A DNA stretch of 64,000 nucleotides from REEB509 sp049314555 (GCA_049314555.1 JBMOEW010000006.1:1-64000), one strand, 5' to 3'. Counted from the first letter of the stretch, positions 35,147-43,813 are shown. The notes: generated by a model not told the origin, from the letters alone. Program-made: numbers and translations.

Positions 35147-35193
35147 CGCCAAATTGTTCTTTATTTGTTCTTTTTTGGCGGTAGGGTTTCTGC

Positions 35194-36288
35194 ATGCCGC
35201 CGCGCCCGATTGCCCTGAACCCAGAAAACAGCGCCACGCACCGCGGTCGCGGCGCGCTAACAAACATCACCGGGCGCTATGAAAAGACAAGCCGCGAAAA
35301 AGAAGCCGATGGCTGGGATAGCGCGCCAGAGCCGCAAAGCCTTGCCACCTCGATCACGGAAGAAGTCGCCAAGTCGGCCATCTCCTATAACACCAGCCCA
35401 GATATCAGCTTCGATCGAACCGTAAACCCGTATCGCGGCTGCGAGCATGGCTGTGTGTACTGCTACGCCAGACCCAACCACGCCTATGTGGGCCTTTCAC
35501 CCGGCCTGGATTTTGAATCCCGCCTGTTCGTCAAATCCAACGCCATCGAAAAGCTGAGCGAAGAACTGGCCCAACCCGGCTACAAGCCGGCTACGCTGAT
35601 GCTCTCTGGCGTTACCGATTGCTATCAACCCATCGAACGAACCCATCGCCTCACGCGCCGCGTGCTGGAAACGATGCTCGCCTGGCACCACCCCGTGGCA
35701 ATCACCACGAAATCCGCTTTGGTCCTGCGCGACATCGATGTTCTGCAGGAGTTGGCGAAACTGCGGCTTGTGAAAATTGCCCTGTCGATCACCACGCTTG
35801 ATCCAAGGCTCGCCCGCCGTTTGGAACCCCGCGCCACCACCCCCGCAAAACGCCTCGCCGCCATCGAGGGCCTCGCCAAGGCCGGCGTGCCAACCTCGGT
35901 CATGGTCGCACCGATCATTCCGGGCCTGACGGACACCGAAATCGAAGCGATTATCTCCGCTGCTGCCACAGCAGGGGCCCGCAGTGCCGGCTACGTGCTG
36001 TTGCGCTTGCCGCTAGAACTCAAAGCGCTGATGCAGGAGTGGCTACACACCCACACACCCGCCCGCGCAAGCCACGTCTGGCGCCTCCTCACCGACACCC
36101 ACAACGGCGCGGTTTATCAATCGCAATTCGGCCTGCGCCAGCGGGGATCAGGGCCCTATGCGCAACTGATCGCGCAACGTTTTCGCATGGCCCTGCGTCG
36201 CAATCATTTGCAAGCCCCGCGCTTCGACCTGGACACTACCCTCTTCCGAAAACCACCAACCGCAGGTGATCAACTGCCGCTGTTTTGA
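35194..36288 (+). CDS. PA0069-family radical SAM protein
   Basis: The 364-residue protein has the radical SAM cluster in YRGCEHGCVYCYARPNHAY near residues 80-98, a long TIM-barrel-like core (MLSGVTDCYQPIERTHRLTR, ALSITTLDPRLARRLEPR, SVMVAPIIPGLTD) and a C-terminal part ending LPLF. This matches PA0069/Rv2578c-like proteins related to spore photoproduct lyase. The substrate is unknown. GGTAGGG precedes the ATG. Confidence 0.92.
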   Translation: MPPRPIALNPENSATHRGRGALTNITGRYEKTSREKEADGWDSAPEPQSLATSITEEVAKSAISYNTSPDISFDRTVNPYRGCEHGCVYCYARPNHAYVGLSPGLDFESRLFVKSNAIEKLSEELAQPGYKPATLMLSGVTDCYQPIERTHRLTRRVLETMLAWHHPVAITTKSALVLRDIDVLQELAKLRLVKIALSITTLDPRLARRLEPRATTPAKRLAAIEGLAKAGVPTSVMVAPIIPGLTDTEIEAIISAAATAGARSAGYVLLRLPLELKALMQEWLHTHTPARASHVWRLLTDTHNGAVYQSQFGLRQRGSGPYAQLIAQRFRMALRRNHLQAPRFDLDTTLFRKPPTAGDQLPLF

Positions 36289-36352
36289 TTGACGGCTGGC
36301 GCGCGTCCATTAGGCGGAGTATGAAACCTTAAGGAACGGGGAGGAGTGGCCG

Positions 36353-37306
36353 ATGCGCCTCGACAATCAGCGACGCAGTGACAACATCGAGGATCGCCGC
36401 GGCATGCGCGGTCCACGCGGTGGCGGCGGCGGCGGCCTTCCGGTGCGCACCGGCGGTCTTGGCATCGGTGGGCTCATCATCATCGGCCTGATCATGCTGT
36501 TTTTCCCGGGCGCGCGCGATCTGCTGGGCGGGCTATTGACGGGCGGTGCCGGTGGCTTGAGCGCCCCAGGTGCCGTTGAAGGCGATGCCTCCGCCCCAGC
36601 TGAAGGGGCCCGCACCGGTTGCCCACAAGGCGATCAGGCCTGCGATTTTCTGGCAGCCGTGCTCGGCTCCACAGAAGACAAATGGACCCAGGCCTTCGCT
36701 GCAGGCCAACTTCCCAACTACGGCCGCAACCCTGGCGCTTACGTCCCCCCAACTCTGGTGCTGTATGACAGCCCTGTGGTGGAAACCGGCGGCTGCGGCG
36801 ACGTCCCCAATTCGGCCGGCCCCTTCTACTGCCCGGGCGATCAAAAGCTATACATCGACCTGAGCTTCTTTGACGTCCTGTCGCGGCGCTTGAATTCGCC
36901 GGGCGATTTCGCCCAGGCTTACGTTGTCGCCCATGAAGTGGGCCACCACGTGCAAAACCTGATCGGTGCTACAGAAATTCGCCAGGAAGCGGCCATGCGC
37001 GGCGGCGCCGGGGCCAACCAAATGTCCGTTCGCCTGGAACTGCAGGCAGACTGCCTGGCCGGCACCTGGGCAAGCTTTGCCAATCGCGGCGGCCAGTTGG
37101 CCCCCGGCGATCTGGATGAAGCATTGAACGCCGCGCACAACATCGGCGACGACACGCTTCAACAGGGCCAGCAAGGCTATGCCCGCCCCGAAACCTTCAC
37201 CCATGGGTCTTCCGAACAGCGCCGTCGGTGGTTCCAACGCGGTGCCCAATCAGGTGACCCGCGCCAGTGTGACACCTTCGCCGTCCGCGACTACAGCCAA
37301 CTCTAA
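36353..37306 (+). CDS. Neutral zinc metallopeptidase, YpfJ-like
   Basis: The 317-residue protein has a glycine-rich N-terminus, one membrane segment (about residues 34-55), then the zinc motif HEVGHHVQNLIG near residue 197. LELQADCLAGTWA and RPETFTHGSSEQRRRWFQRG follow, as in the putative neutral zinc metallopeptidase family (PF04228). It is membrane-anchored. GGAGGAG stands seven bases before the ATG. The substrate is not known. Confidence 0.93.
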   Translation: MRLDNQRRSDNIEDRRGMRGPRGGGGGGLPVRTGGLGIGGLIIIGLIMLFFPGARDLLGGLLTGGAGGLSAPGAVEGDASAPAEGARTGCPQGDQACDFLAAVLGSTEDKWTQAFAAGQLPNYGRNPGAYVPPTLVLYDSPVVETGGCGDVPNSAGPFYCPGDQKLYIDLSFFDVLSRRLNSPGDFAQAYVVAHEVGHHVQNLIGATEIRQEAAMRGGAGANQMSVRLELQADCLAGTWASFANRGGQLAPGDLDEALNAAHNIGDDTLQQGQQGYARPETFTHGSSEQRRRWFQRGAQSGDPRQCDTFAVRDYSQL

Positions 37307-37363
37307 GCCGGCCCAAACAACGCCAGAAGACAACGCCGCCAGAATCGCGCCACCGCTTTGCCC

Positions 37364-37939
37364 ATGATCCTATGCGGCGTGGATGAAGCGGGGCGCGGCC
37401 CCTGGGCGGGTCCAGTGGTGGCAGCCGCCGTGATCTTGCCCCCCGCCGGCGCGCCTGCCGGGGCCGGCGACAGCAAAACCCTCACCGCCCAAAAGCGCGC
37501 GCGCCTGGAAACTCTGATCCAACAGTCCTGCGTGTGGGCAATCGGTGAAGCCAGCGTCGAAGAGATCGACCGCCTCAACATCCGCCAAGCCACCCACCTC
37601 GCCATGCGCCGCGCGGTTGAAGGCCTGGCCACATCACCAGCGCTGGCGCTGGTCGACGGCAACGATGCACCGCGCTTGCCATGCCCGGTGCGCACGATTA
37701 TCGGCGGCGATGCCACCGAACCGGCCATCGCCTGCGCTTCAATCCTGGCGAAGGAACACCGCGACCGCCTCATGGTTGCCGCCTGCGCTCTCTATCCCGG
37801 CTACGGCTTCGCCCGCCACAAAGGCTACGGCTCCCCCGAGCATCAGCGCGCCCTCGCCGAGATCGGCCCCTGCCCGCTACATCGCCTGACGTTCAAGCCG
37901 GTTGCCGCTTCCCAGAGATCAGCCGCGTCGCCAAAATGA
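37364..37939 (+). CDS. rnhB: Ribonuclease HII
   Basis: The 191-residue enzyme has GVDEAGRGPWAGPVVAAAV with the catalytic Asp and Glu, LALVDGN with a further Asp, and ASILAKEHRDRLM, and ends HRLTFKP. RNase HII removes ribonucleotides from DNA. ATG 37364 is preferred to TTG 37358, though no Shine-Dalgarno is visible. Its 3' end overlaps the ancestral frame of the convergent TMEM175-like gene. The rnhB-ccrM proximity is common in Alphaproteobacteria. Confidence 0.95.
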   Translation: MILCGVDEAGRGPWAGPVVAAAVILPPAGAPAGAGDSKTLTAQKRARLETLIQQSCVWAIGEASVEEIDRLNIRQATHLAMRRAVEGLATSPALALVDGNDAPRLPCPVRTIIGGDATEPAIACASILAKEHRDRLMVAACALYPGYGFARHKGYGSPEHQRALAEIGPCPLHRLTFKPVAASQRSAASPK

Positions 37940-38054
37940 GCGGCGCGATCGCCAACGGTGCCCACCGCGCCAAATCCCCACGACCGGCCTGAATAAGCAC
38001 AATCACCACCACAAACACCAAGCCCGGCGTGGCACCCCGGATCGCGGCCACCCA

Positions 38055-38540
38055 CTACGCGCGCACCGTGTCAATACCGCTCGTCAACCGGCCACGCCCC
38101 CAGCTGACCGCAGTCCACAGCGCAACCTGCGCCACACTCGCCGCAATCATCACGCCGCCATCCACCTCCAACGACACCGGGTTGGACAAGTGCGCGCCGA
38201 GCAGCGCCGAGATGTAAGGGATTAGCGCGATCGAAAACAAAAAGAACAGATTGATGACGGCAAACCACCAATCAAACACCCGCAAATTGCGCATGATCCG
38301 CATGTGCGCCGCCCAAAACACGGAAACGAGCGCGAAACTCACAGTGAACGCAAAAAAGGTTTGCGAATCCGCCAGCACCGCATGCCACAGCGCATCGCCC
38401 GATAGGTTTTCCCCTTCAGGCGGGCGCAGCTCCAAAATCAGCAATGTCAGCACGATCGCAAACACGGCATCGCGAAAAAACACCATGCGATCGATGAGGC
38501 GTCCACCAGCCCCTTCTCCAACGCTTTCGGGATGCAACAT
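38055..38540 (-). CDS. TMEM175-like membrane protein, truncated by an amber stop
   Basis: The 161-residue product has RMVFFRDAVFAIVLTLLILEL, a degenerate form of the R...FSD motif, and four hydrophobic helices, as in DUF1211/TMEM175 potassium channel relatives. It stops at TAG (38055-38057), but the same frame then stays open to TGA at 37893-37895 and encodes two more hydrophobic helices (TPGLVFVVVIVLIQ and PLAIAPLILATRLI). The family normally has six. Either the gene carries a nonsense mutation or the stop is read through. ATG 38538-38540 is favoured; an upstream ATG at 38621 is possible. Confidence 0.7.
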   Translation of the reverse strand: MLHPESVGEGAGGRLIDRMVFFRDAVFAIVLTLLILELRPPEGENLSGDALWHAVLADSQTFFAFTVSFALVSVFWAAHMRIMRNLRVFDWWFAVINLFFLFSIALIPYISALLGAHLSNPVSLEVDGGVMIAASVAQVALWTAVSWGRGRLTSGIDTVRA

Positions 38541-38628
38541 GGTCTGCCCCGCTCCAATGCCCGCAATTATGCCCGCGCCCTGGACCGTCACAACCAGAAG
38601 CCAAACCCGCAAAGCCCCCACACACAGC

Positions 38629-38713
38629 GAATCGTACCGCTGGGGATTCTCAAGCGTGAATCCTTTGTTTACTGTGACACGCGATGGTGCAGCCTTGACA
38701 CCAACGGGGACTC
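38629..38713. promoter_or_regulatory. Four GANTC sites upstream of ccrM
   Basis: GAATC at 38629-38633, GATTC at 38645-38649, GAATC at 38658-38662 and GACTC at 38709-38713 lie within 85 bases, the last one two bases from the ccrM start codon. GANTC is the target of the enzyme encoded by this gene, and in Caulobacter methylation of GANTC sites in its leader is part of its cell-cycle control. The cluster here suggests the same feedback. Confidence 0.6.
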
Positions 38714-38714
38714 A

Positions 38715-39794
38715 ATGACCGCCAAATTGCGCGACCAGATCATCGAGGGCGATTGCATCGAAGCCATGCGCGGCCTTCCCAAGGGCTGCGCCGACCTCGT
38801 GTTTGCCGATCCGCCCTACAATCTGCAGCTGGGCGGCAACCTCACAAGGCCAGACAACTCCCGTGTCGATGGGGTTGACAACGAGTGGGACAAGTTCAGC
38901 GATTTCGCGGCCTATGATGCCTTCACCCGCGCCTGGATGGGGGCCGCCCGCGATTGCCTGAAGGACGATGGCGCGTTGTGGGTCATCGGTGCCTATCACA
39001 ACATTTTCCGCGTCGGCGCGATCCTGCAGGACCTTGGCTTCTGGATTTTGAATGACGTGGTGTGGCGCAAGTCCAACCCGATGCCAAACTTCAAAGGCAC
39101 CCGGCTGACCAACGCCCACGAAACCCTGATTTGGGCGGCCAAATCGCCAAAGGCCAAATACACGTTTCACTATGACGCCCTGAAAATGCTCAATGACGAC
39201 GTGCAGATGCGCTCCGATTGGACGATCCCACTGTGCACCGGCCAAGAACGCATCAAGGCCCAAGATGGCAAAAAGGCCCACCCCACCCAAAAGCCAGAAG
39301 CCCTGCTGCACCGGATTGTGTTGGCCACCACCCGCCCCGGCGATTTGATCCTCGATCCCTTCTTCGGCACCGGCACCACGGGTGCCTCCGCCAAGCGGCT
39401 CGGCCGGCATTATCTTGGCATTGAAAGAGACCCCGCCTACGCCAAAGTCGCCCGCGCGCGCCTGAAAGACATCGCGGCTGTGCCCGCGCAGGATTTGGCG
39501 ATTACAGGCTCCAAAAAGCAGGAACCCCGCGTGCCCTTTGGCCAAGTGATCGAGGCCGGCTATTTAAGCCCCGGTGATCTTCTGGTATCGCCAGACGGCC
39601 GCTGGCGGGCCCGCGTGCGCGCCGATGGCAGCCTTGCGGTTGGCGATCAAACCGGCTCCATCCACCGCATGGGCGCTCACGTCACCGAAGCCCCCGCCTG
39701 CAATGGCTGGACCTTCTGGCATGTCGAAACCGACACCGGCCTCAAGCCGATCGACATCTACCGCCGCGAAATCCGCCAAACCCTTTACGGCTGA
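38715..39794 (+). CDS. ccrM: CcrM cell-cycle DNA adenine methyltransferase (GANTC)
   Basis: The 359-residue enzyme is a beta-class N6-adenine methyltransferase. The catalytic FADPPYNLQLGG is near residue 33, and the SAM-binding LDPFFGTGTTGASAKRL is near 215. A C-terminal RAMA-type domain of about 85 residues (LLVSPDGRWRARVRADG, then IHRMGAHV) is typical of CcrM. Length and domains match Caulobacter CcrM (358 residues). It methylates GANTC late in the cell cycle. ATG 38715 follows GGGGA; upstream in-frame sequence lacks family similarity. Its stop overlaps the convergent mutY stop by ten bases. Confidence 0.95.
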   Translation: MTAKLRDQIIEGDCIEAMRGLPKGCADLVFADPPYNLQLGGNLTRPDNSRVDGVDNEWDKFSDFAAYDAFTRAWMGAARDCLKDDGALWVIGAYHNIFRVGAILQDLGFWILNDVVWRKSNPMPNFKGTRLTNAHETLIWAAKSPKAKYTFHYDALKMLNDDVQMRSDWTIPLCTGQERIKAQDGKKAHPTQKPEALLHRIVLATTRPGDLILDPFFGTGTTGASAKRLGRHYLGIERDPAYAKVARARLKDIAAVPAQDLAITGSKKQEPRVPFGQVIEAGYLSPGDLLVSPDGRWRARVRADGSLAVGDQTGSIHRMGAHVTEAPACNGWTFWHVETDTGLKPIDIYRREIRQTLYG

Positions 39795-40861
39795 GCCGCC
39801 ATCGCCAGGCGGGCAGCCTTCGCAAACACGCTGGGCAGGCCGGCAGCCTCGACGCCCGCCACCGGCACCCACCACCCCTCACCCCGGGGCGCGCCGCCAT
39901 GCGCCACCTGCACCGTGAGCGTCAGCGAAAAATGCGTGAACACGTGCTGCACGACGCCCACCTGCTGCCATAGCCCAGAAGCGGGCGCGTGCTCGGCGAG
40001 CGTCACAGAATCAACAGCCTGCCCCGTCCACGGCGTTGAGGGCAAGCCAGCCATCCCCCCAAGCAACCCCCGCCCCGGCCGACGCACCAGCCAAACCCCG
40101 GCCTCACTTTGCAACCAAAACGCGGCCCCATGTCGCTCGGGCTTGGCCTCCTTGGCCAGCTTGCGCGGATAGGTCTCGGGGGCACCTTGAGCCCGCGCCG
40201 CACACGCCCGCGAAATCGGACACAACAAGCACTTGGGCGACCGCGGCGCACACACCGTTGCCCCCAAATCCATCATGGCCTGGGCAAAATCCCCCGGTCG
40301 TTCGCCTTGAAACACAATGCCCGCAAGCGAGCGCAAGGCCGGCTTCGACACCGGCAATGGCGCTTCGACCGCAAACAGCCGGGAAATCACCCGCTCGACA
40401 TTGCCGTCTACCACCACCGCTGGGCGATCAAACGCAATCGCTGCGATCGCCGCCGCCGTGTAGGGGCCAATCCCCGGCAAAGCCCGCCACCCCTCTTCGG
40501 TTTCTGGAAACTGCCCGCCCGCCGCGGCAATCACTTGGGCTGCGGCATGCAGGCTGCGCGCACGACTGTAATACCCAAGCCCAGCCCAAAGCCGCATCAC
40601 CTCGGCCTCCGGCGCGTCCGCCAAGTCCTGGACCGTGGCAAACGCGTCCATGAACCGCGCGAAATACCCCACCACCGCCGCCACGGTGGTTTGTTGCAGC
40701 ATCACCTCAGACACCCACACCCGATACGGATCAGGTCGCACGCCGCGACGGCGGTCAGACGGCGAAACGCGCCAGGCCAACACCCGCGCCTGCCCATCAT
40801 ACCACCCCAAAAGCGCCGCCCGCAGGCTAGCCACATCCAAAGCGTTAACGTTGTTAACCAT
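39785..40861 (-). CDS. mutY: A/G-specific adenine glycosylase MutY
   Basis: The 358-residue enzyme has the helix-hairpin-helix glycosylase domain (VWVSEVMLQQTTV with the catalytic Glu, LPGIGPYTAAAIAAIAF, VDGNVERVISRLF with the Asp), the Fe-S loop CAPRSPKCLLCPISRAC with C-x6... spacing, and a C-terminal NUDIX-like 8-oxoG recognition domain (HVFTHFSLTL). It removes A opposite 8-oxoG. It is divergent from dciA, and the intergenic region holds a CtrA-like element. Confidence 0.96.
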   Translation of the reverse strand: MVNNVNALDVASLRAALLGWYDGQARVLAWRVSPSDRRRGVRPDPYRVWVSEVMLQQTTVAAVVGYFARFMDAFATVQDLADAPEAEVMRLWAGLGYYSRARSLHAAAQVIAAAGGQFPETEEGWRALPGIGPYTAAAIAAIAFDRPAVVVDGNVERVISRLFAVEAPLPVSKPALRSLAGIVFQGERPGDFAQAMMDLGATVCAPRSPKCLLCPISRACAARAQGAPETYPRKLAKEAKPERHGAAFWLQSEAGVWLVRRPGRGLLGGMAGLPSTPWTGQAVDSVTLAEHAPASGLWQQVGVVQHVFTHFSLTLTVQVAHGGAPRGEGWWVPVAGVEAAGLPSVFAKAARLAMAAQP

Positions 40862-40868
40862 TCGTTAG
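40845..40868. promoter_or_regulatory. CtrA-like TTAA repeats between mutY and dciA
   Basis: TTAA occurs at 40845 and 40854, and TTAG at 40865. The last pair has the CtrA spacing of seven (TTAA-N7-TTAG, 7 of 8 bases). The element covers the mutY start codon and ends 26 bases before dciA. It is a weak match, noted because the genome encodes CcrM. Confidence 0.25.
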
Positions 40869-40893
40869 GGTCTTCCCAGCGTCATACTGCCCG

Positions 40894-41433
40894 ATGGTGA
40901 TGTTTGCTCGATTCCGCGCGCAGGAAGCGCGCCGCACGCACGAAGAACGCGAAGCCGTGGCCGAAGCCCGCCTCGCCTCGGTGCAAGCGCGCCCCCCCGC
41001 AAAAGCCGCACCAATGGCTGCGGGCCATGCCGCAAAGGTGCTGCGCCCGTTGATGAAGGGTGTGGGCGGCGGCCTGTCAGACCTCAAGCGCGGCTGGACC
41101 GAGATCATCGGCGCCAGCATGGCCCGCGCGACAGCCCCAGAAAAGTTCGCCGGCGGCGTCTTGACCATTAGGGCAGCCTCCGCGGTTGCCCCATTCGTCC
41201 AACACCAGCAGGCCCTAATCATGGAGCGCTGCGCCCTCGCGGGCGTCACCGTTACCGCGGTCAAGATCGTCCAAGGCCCACTGCCCAAAGTCGAAGGCAC
41301 AAATCTGCGCCCCGTGGCCCGCAAGTTGACCCCGCAGGAGGAAGCAGCCCTCGCCGCCGATGTTAGCGAAATTCCCCCCGGTCGCCTGCGCGACGCCCTC
41401 ACCCGCTTGGGCCGCGCCGTCCGCAGCCGCTGA
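40894..41433 (+). CDS. DciA/DUF721 family protein
   Basis: The 179-residue protein has the DUF721 core: DLKRGWTEIIGASMARATAPEKF, then GVLTIRAASAVAPFVQHQQALIMERC. The N-terminus is basic and glutamate-rich. DUF721 proteins (DciA) recruit the replicative helicase in bacteria without DnaC. Location between mutY and a DsbA-like gene is conserved in Alphaproteobacteria. The start ATG is the first in a GATGGTGATG series. Confidence 0.88.
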   Translation: MVMFARFRAQEARRTHEEREAVAEARLASVQARPPAKAAPMAAGHAAKVLRPLMKGVGGGLSDLKRGWTEIIGASMARATAPEKFAGGVLTIRAASAVAPFVQHQQALIMERCALAGVTVTAVKIVQGPLPKVEGTNLRPVARKLTPQEEAALAADVSEIPPGRLRDALTRLGRAVRSR

Positions 41434-41523
41434 CCAAACCGCATCCCGCCTGCCGCCCCCGCTTGGCGACATGACAAACCTGGACTAGGAACCTCGCATA
41501 AACGCCTGTGTGAGGAGCCGTCC

Positions 41524-42177
41524 ATGTCCCTGTCCCGCCGCTCAATTCTGGCCGCGTCCGCCGGCATGGCTGTCTTGGGCTCGATTGGGCTTGCTGGTTG
41601 CGAAAAAAAGGCCTTCACCCCGACAGACGGCGATATGGCTCTAGGCGCAGAAACGGCCAAGGTCACGCTGATCGAGTATTTCTCCGCCACCTGTGGTCAT
41701 TGCGCCCACTTTCACATGAATGTGTATCCGCAAATCAAGACCAATTACGTGGATACCGGCCGCATCCGCTACGTGTTCCGCGAACTGCTGACGCCGCCCG
41801 CCGCGGTCTCCTTGGCCGGCTTCCAGGTCGCCCGCTGTGGCGGCGCCACCACAGAACAGTATATGTCGCGGCTGGGCGTCATGTTTGAGAATCAAAGTTC
41901 AATTCTGTCGGGCTCGCCCGCGGCGATTCGTGAGCGCCTGATCGAGATTGGGCGCGCCGCAGGCCTTTCCGAAGATCAAGTGACCGCCTGCATTTCCGAC
42001 GAAACAGGCCCCACCCGCACCCGCGCGTTTGAAGAGCAAGCCGCCAAAGACGGTGCCACCGGCACCCCCACGTTCCTGATCAACGGCACGGTTTGGACAC
42101 CACCGCCCGGCACGCCCAATGCCACCTATGAACAGATTTCTGCAGCGCTTGACGAAGCCCTGACGGCCGCAGGCTGA
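41524..42177 (+). CDS. DsbA-family thiol oxidoreductase, Tat/lipoprotein-type signal
   Basis: The 217-residue protein begins SLSRRSILAASAGMAVLGSIGLAGC, a twin-arginine signal with a lipobox. It then has a thioredoxin fold with a CGHC active site in FSATCGHCAHFHM, an inserted helical domain, and cis-Pro in TGTPTFLING. It probably acts in the periplasm on disulfides of exported proteins. It sits between dciA and the F0 operon; smc, which I would expect next, is absent. Confidence 0.92.
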   Translation: MSLSRRSILAASAGMAVLGSIGLAGCEKKAFTPTDGDMALGAETAKVTLIEYFSATCGHCAHFHMNVYPQIKTNYVDTGRIRYVFRELLTPPAAVSLAGFQVARCGGATTEQYMSRLGVMFENQSSILSGSPAAIRERLIEIGRAAGLSEDQVTACISDETGPTRTRAFEEQAAKDGATGTPTFLINGTVWTPPPGTPNATYEQISAALDEALTAAG

Positions 42178-42206
42178 GTCAGAACGGCAATAAACACTTG
42201 GTTTGC

Positions 42207-42234
42207 TTGACACGTCAGAAGCGGCGCCTATTGT
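42207..42234 (+). promoter_or_regulatory. Sigma70-type promoter for the F0 ATP synthase operon
   Basis: TTGACA at 42207-42212 is a perfect -35, and TATTGT at 42229-42234 matches four of six -10 bases with a 16-base spacer. It lies 25 bases before the atpI ATG in the short gap after the DsbA-like gene. Confidence 0.6.
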
Positions 42235-42258
42235 CCGCGCCGGTCGCGGGGGCAGTCC

Positions 42259-42666
42259 ATGCCAGATGAGCGGATGCCTGAGGAAGGGTCTGAACCACGC
42301 GATCGCCTCGAAGCGTCGAATCGCGCCGTCACTGATGCGCTCGATCGTCGTGAAGCCGAGGCGCGCAAATCCGCCGAGCGCGAAGCGCAGGTGCGGGTGG
42401 CGCGACGCGAGGGTGCAGCCTGGCGGGTGGTGACGGATCTGATCGCCGCCACCGCTGTCGGGTCCCTGATCGGCTTCGTCTTGGACAGAACCATCGATTC
42501 AACGCCCTTCGGGCTGATCGTTGGGCTGTTTGCGGGGTTTGGCTTGGGCATGTGGCGCGCGGCAAAGTCAGCTGCGCGCTTGCAAGCGCAGGCAAATAGC
42601 GATCAACACCCCATGGCTCCGCCGCCGGCGGCCGCCCCTGGGGCTGGCGACGCGGACAAAGAGTAG
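42259..42666 (+). CDS. atpI: AtpI-like F0 accessory protein
   Basis: The 135-residue protein has a charged N-terminal half and two membrane helices (WRVVTDLIAATAVGSLIGFVLD and PFGLIVGLFAGFGLGMW), the AtpI/AtpQ type of alphaproteobacterial F0 operons. AtpI helps assemble the c-ring. It is first in the operon, 18 bases before atpB. Confidence 0.9.
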   Translation: MPDERMPEEGSEPRDRLEASNRAVTDALDRREAEARKSAEREAQVRVARREGAAWRVVTDLIAATAVGSLIGFVLDRTIDSTPFGLIVGLFAGFGLGMWRAAKSAARLQAQANSDQHPMAPPPAAAPGAGDADKE

Positions 42667-42684
42667 TTTCGAGAGGCAGCAAGC

Positions 42685-43452
42685 GTGTTCTTCGTCGAAT
42701 CCGATCCCATGCACCAGTTCCAGCTGAAGAAGCTGTTTGAACTGCAACTGCCCAACGGTATCGACGTGTCCTTCACCAACTCCTCGCTGTGGATGGCGGC
42801 GGCGGTGGCGATTATCGCAGCCCTGTTGTGGTTTGGCACCAGCGGCGCGCGATTGATCCCCAGCCGGGTGCAATCGGTGGTGGAACTGTTTTACACGTTC
42901 GTGCGCGACATGGTCAAAAGCATCATCGGCGAAGACGGCCTGCCGTATTTTCCGATCGTCTTCACGCTGTTCGCCTTCATCCTGACGTGCAACCTGATCG
43001 GCATGTTCCCCTATGCCTTTACGGTCACCAGCCACATCTCCGTGACGATCGCACTGGGTCTGCTGGTGTTCGCCATCGTCGTGATCGTGGGCCTCATTAA
43101 CAAAGGCCCGATTGGCTTTTTGGCAAAGTTCCTGCCCCCCGGCACGCCCCTCGTATTGGCCCCGGTGGTCTATATCCTGGAGGTGATTTCCTTTCTGATC
43201 CGTCCAGGCACGCTCGCGGTTCGTTTGTTCGCCAACATGCTGGCCGGACACTCGCTCTTGAAAGTGCTGGCGGGCTTTATTCCAGCTGGCCTTGCCGCTG
43301 GCGGTGTTGGTCTCTTGGCAGCGCTGGGGTCGGCACTGGGCGTGGTGTCGGTCACCGCGTTGGAGTTTTTGGTGGCGTTCCTGCAGGCGTATGTGTTTGC
43401 GATCCTCACCTGTGTCTATTTGTCTGAAGTGGTCGGCGAAGGTCACCACTAA
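42685..43452 (+). CDS. atpB: F0 ATP synthase subunit a
   Basis: The 255-residue integral membrane protein has the conserved LAVRLFANMLAGHSLL with the essential arginine in the proton path, plus FILTCNLIGMFPYAFTVTSH and a C-terminal FLQAYVFAILTCVYLSE. It starts with GTG at 42685 after a GAGAGG site. It forms the proton half-channels beside the c-ring. Confidence 0.97.
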   Translation: MFFVESDPMHQFQLKKLFELQLPNGIDVSFTNSSLWMAAAVAIIAALLWFGTSGARLIPSRVQSVVELFYTFVRDMVKSIIGEDGLPYFPIVFTLFAFILTCNLIGMFPYAFTVTSHISVTIALGLLVFAIVVIVGLINKGPIGFLAKFLPPGTPLVLAPVVYILEVISFLIRPGTLAVRLFANMLAGHSLLKVLAGFIPAGLAAGGVGLLAALGSALGVVSVTALEFLVAFLQAYVFAILTCVYLSEVVGEGHH

Positions 43453-43519
43453 GGGCACTCGGTTGCGCCGTCTGGAGCGTTCCAGCGGCGAGTGGTTATG
43501 AGTTCAAAGGAGTAAGACA

Positions 43520-43774
43520 ATGGCCGCGACCCCAGCAGAAGTGATCCCCCTGGTTGAAATGGGCCAAGCGATTGGCGCGGGCTTGGCATGCTTTGCCCTG
43601 CTCGGCGCGGCAATCGGCGTGGGCAACATCTTCGCGAGCTATCTGGAAGGCGCGATGCGCAACCCCAGCGCCGCTGCCAGCCAAACCGGCAACCTGTTCG
43701 TCGGTGCAGCCCTTGCAGAAGCCGCGGGCCTGTTCGGTCTCGTGGTCGCGCTGCTCCTGTTGTTCGTGCTCTAA
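43520..43774 (+). CDS. atpE: F0 ATP synthase subunit c
   Basis: The 84-residue protein is a two-helix hairpin. Helix 1 is GLACFALLGAAIGVGNIFASYL, the polar loop is RNPSAA, and helix 2 has FVGAALAEAAGLFGLVVALLLLF with the proton-binding glutamate at about residue 67. The ion-site sequence is of the H+ type. AAGGAG precedes the ATG. Confidence 0.97.
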   Translation: MAATPAEVIPLVEMGQAIGAGLACFALLGAAIGVGNIFASYLEGAMRNPSAAASQTGNLFVGAALAEAAGLFGLVVALLLLFVL

Positions 43775-43790
43775 GCGCGGATTTCCGCGC
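43775..43790 (+). terminator. Hairpin immediately after atpE
   Basis: GCGCGG at 43775-43780 and CCGCGC at 43785-43790 form a 6-bp stem with an ATTT loop, directly after the atpE stop. There is no U tract, so it is more likely a message-stabilising or partial termination element favouring high c-subunit expression than a full terminator. Confidence 0.5.
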
Positions 43791-43813
43791 CCCTCACACA
43801 ACACCATCCCCTC

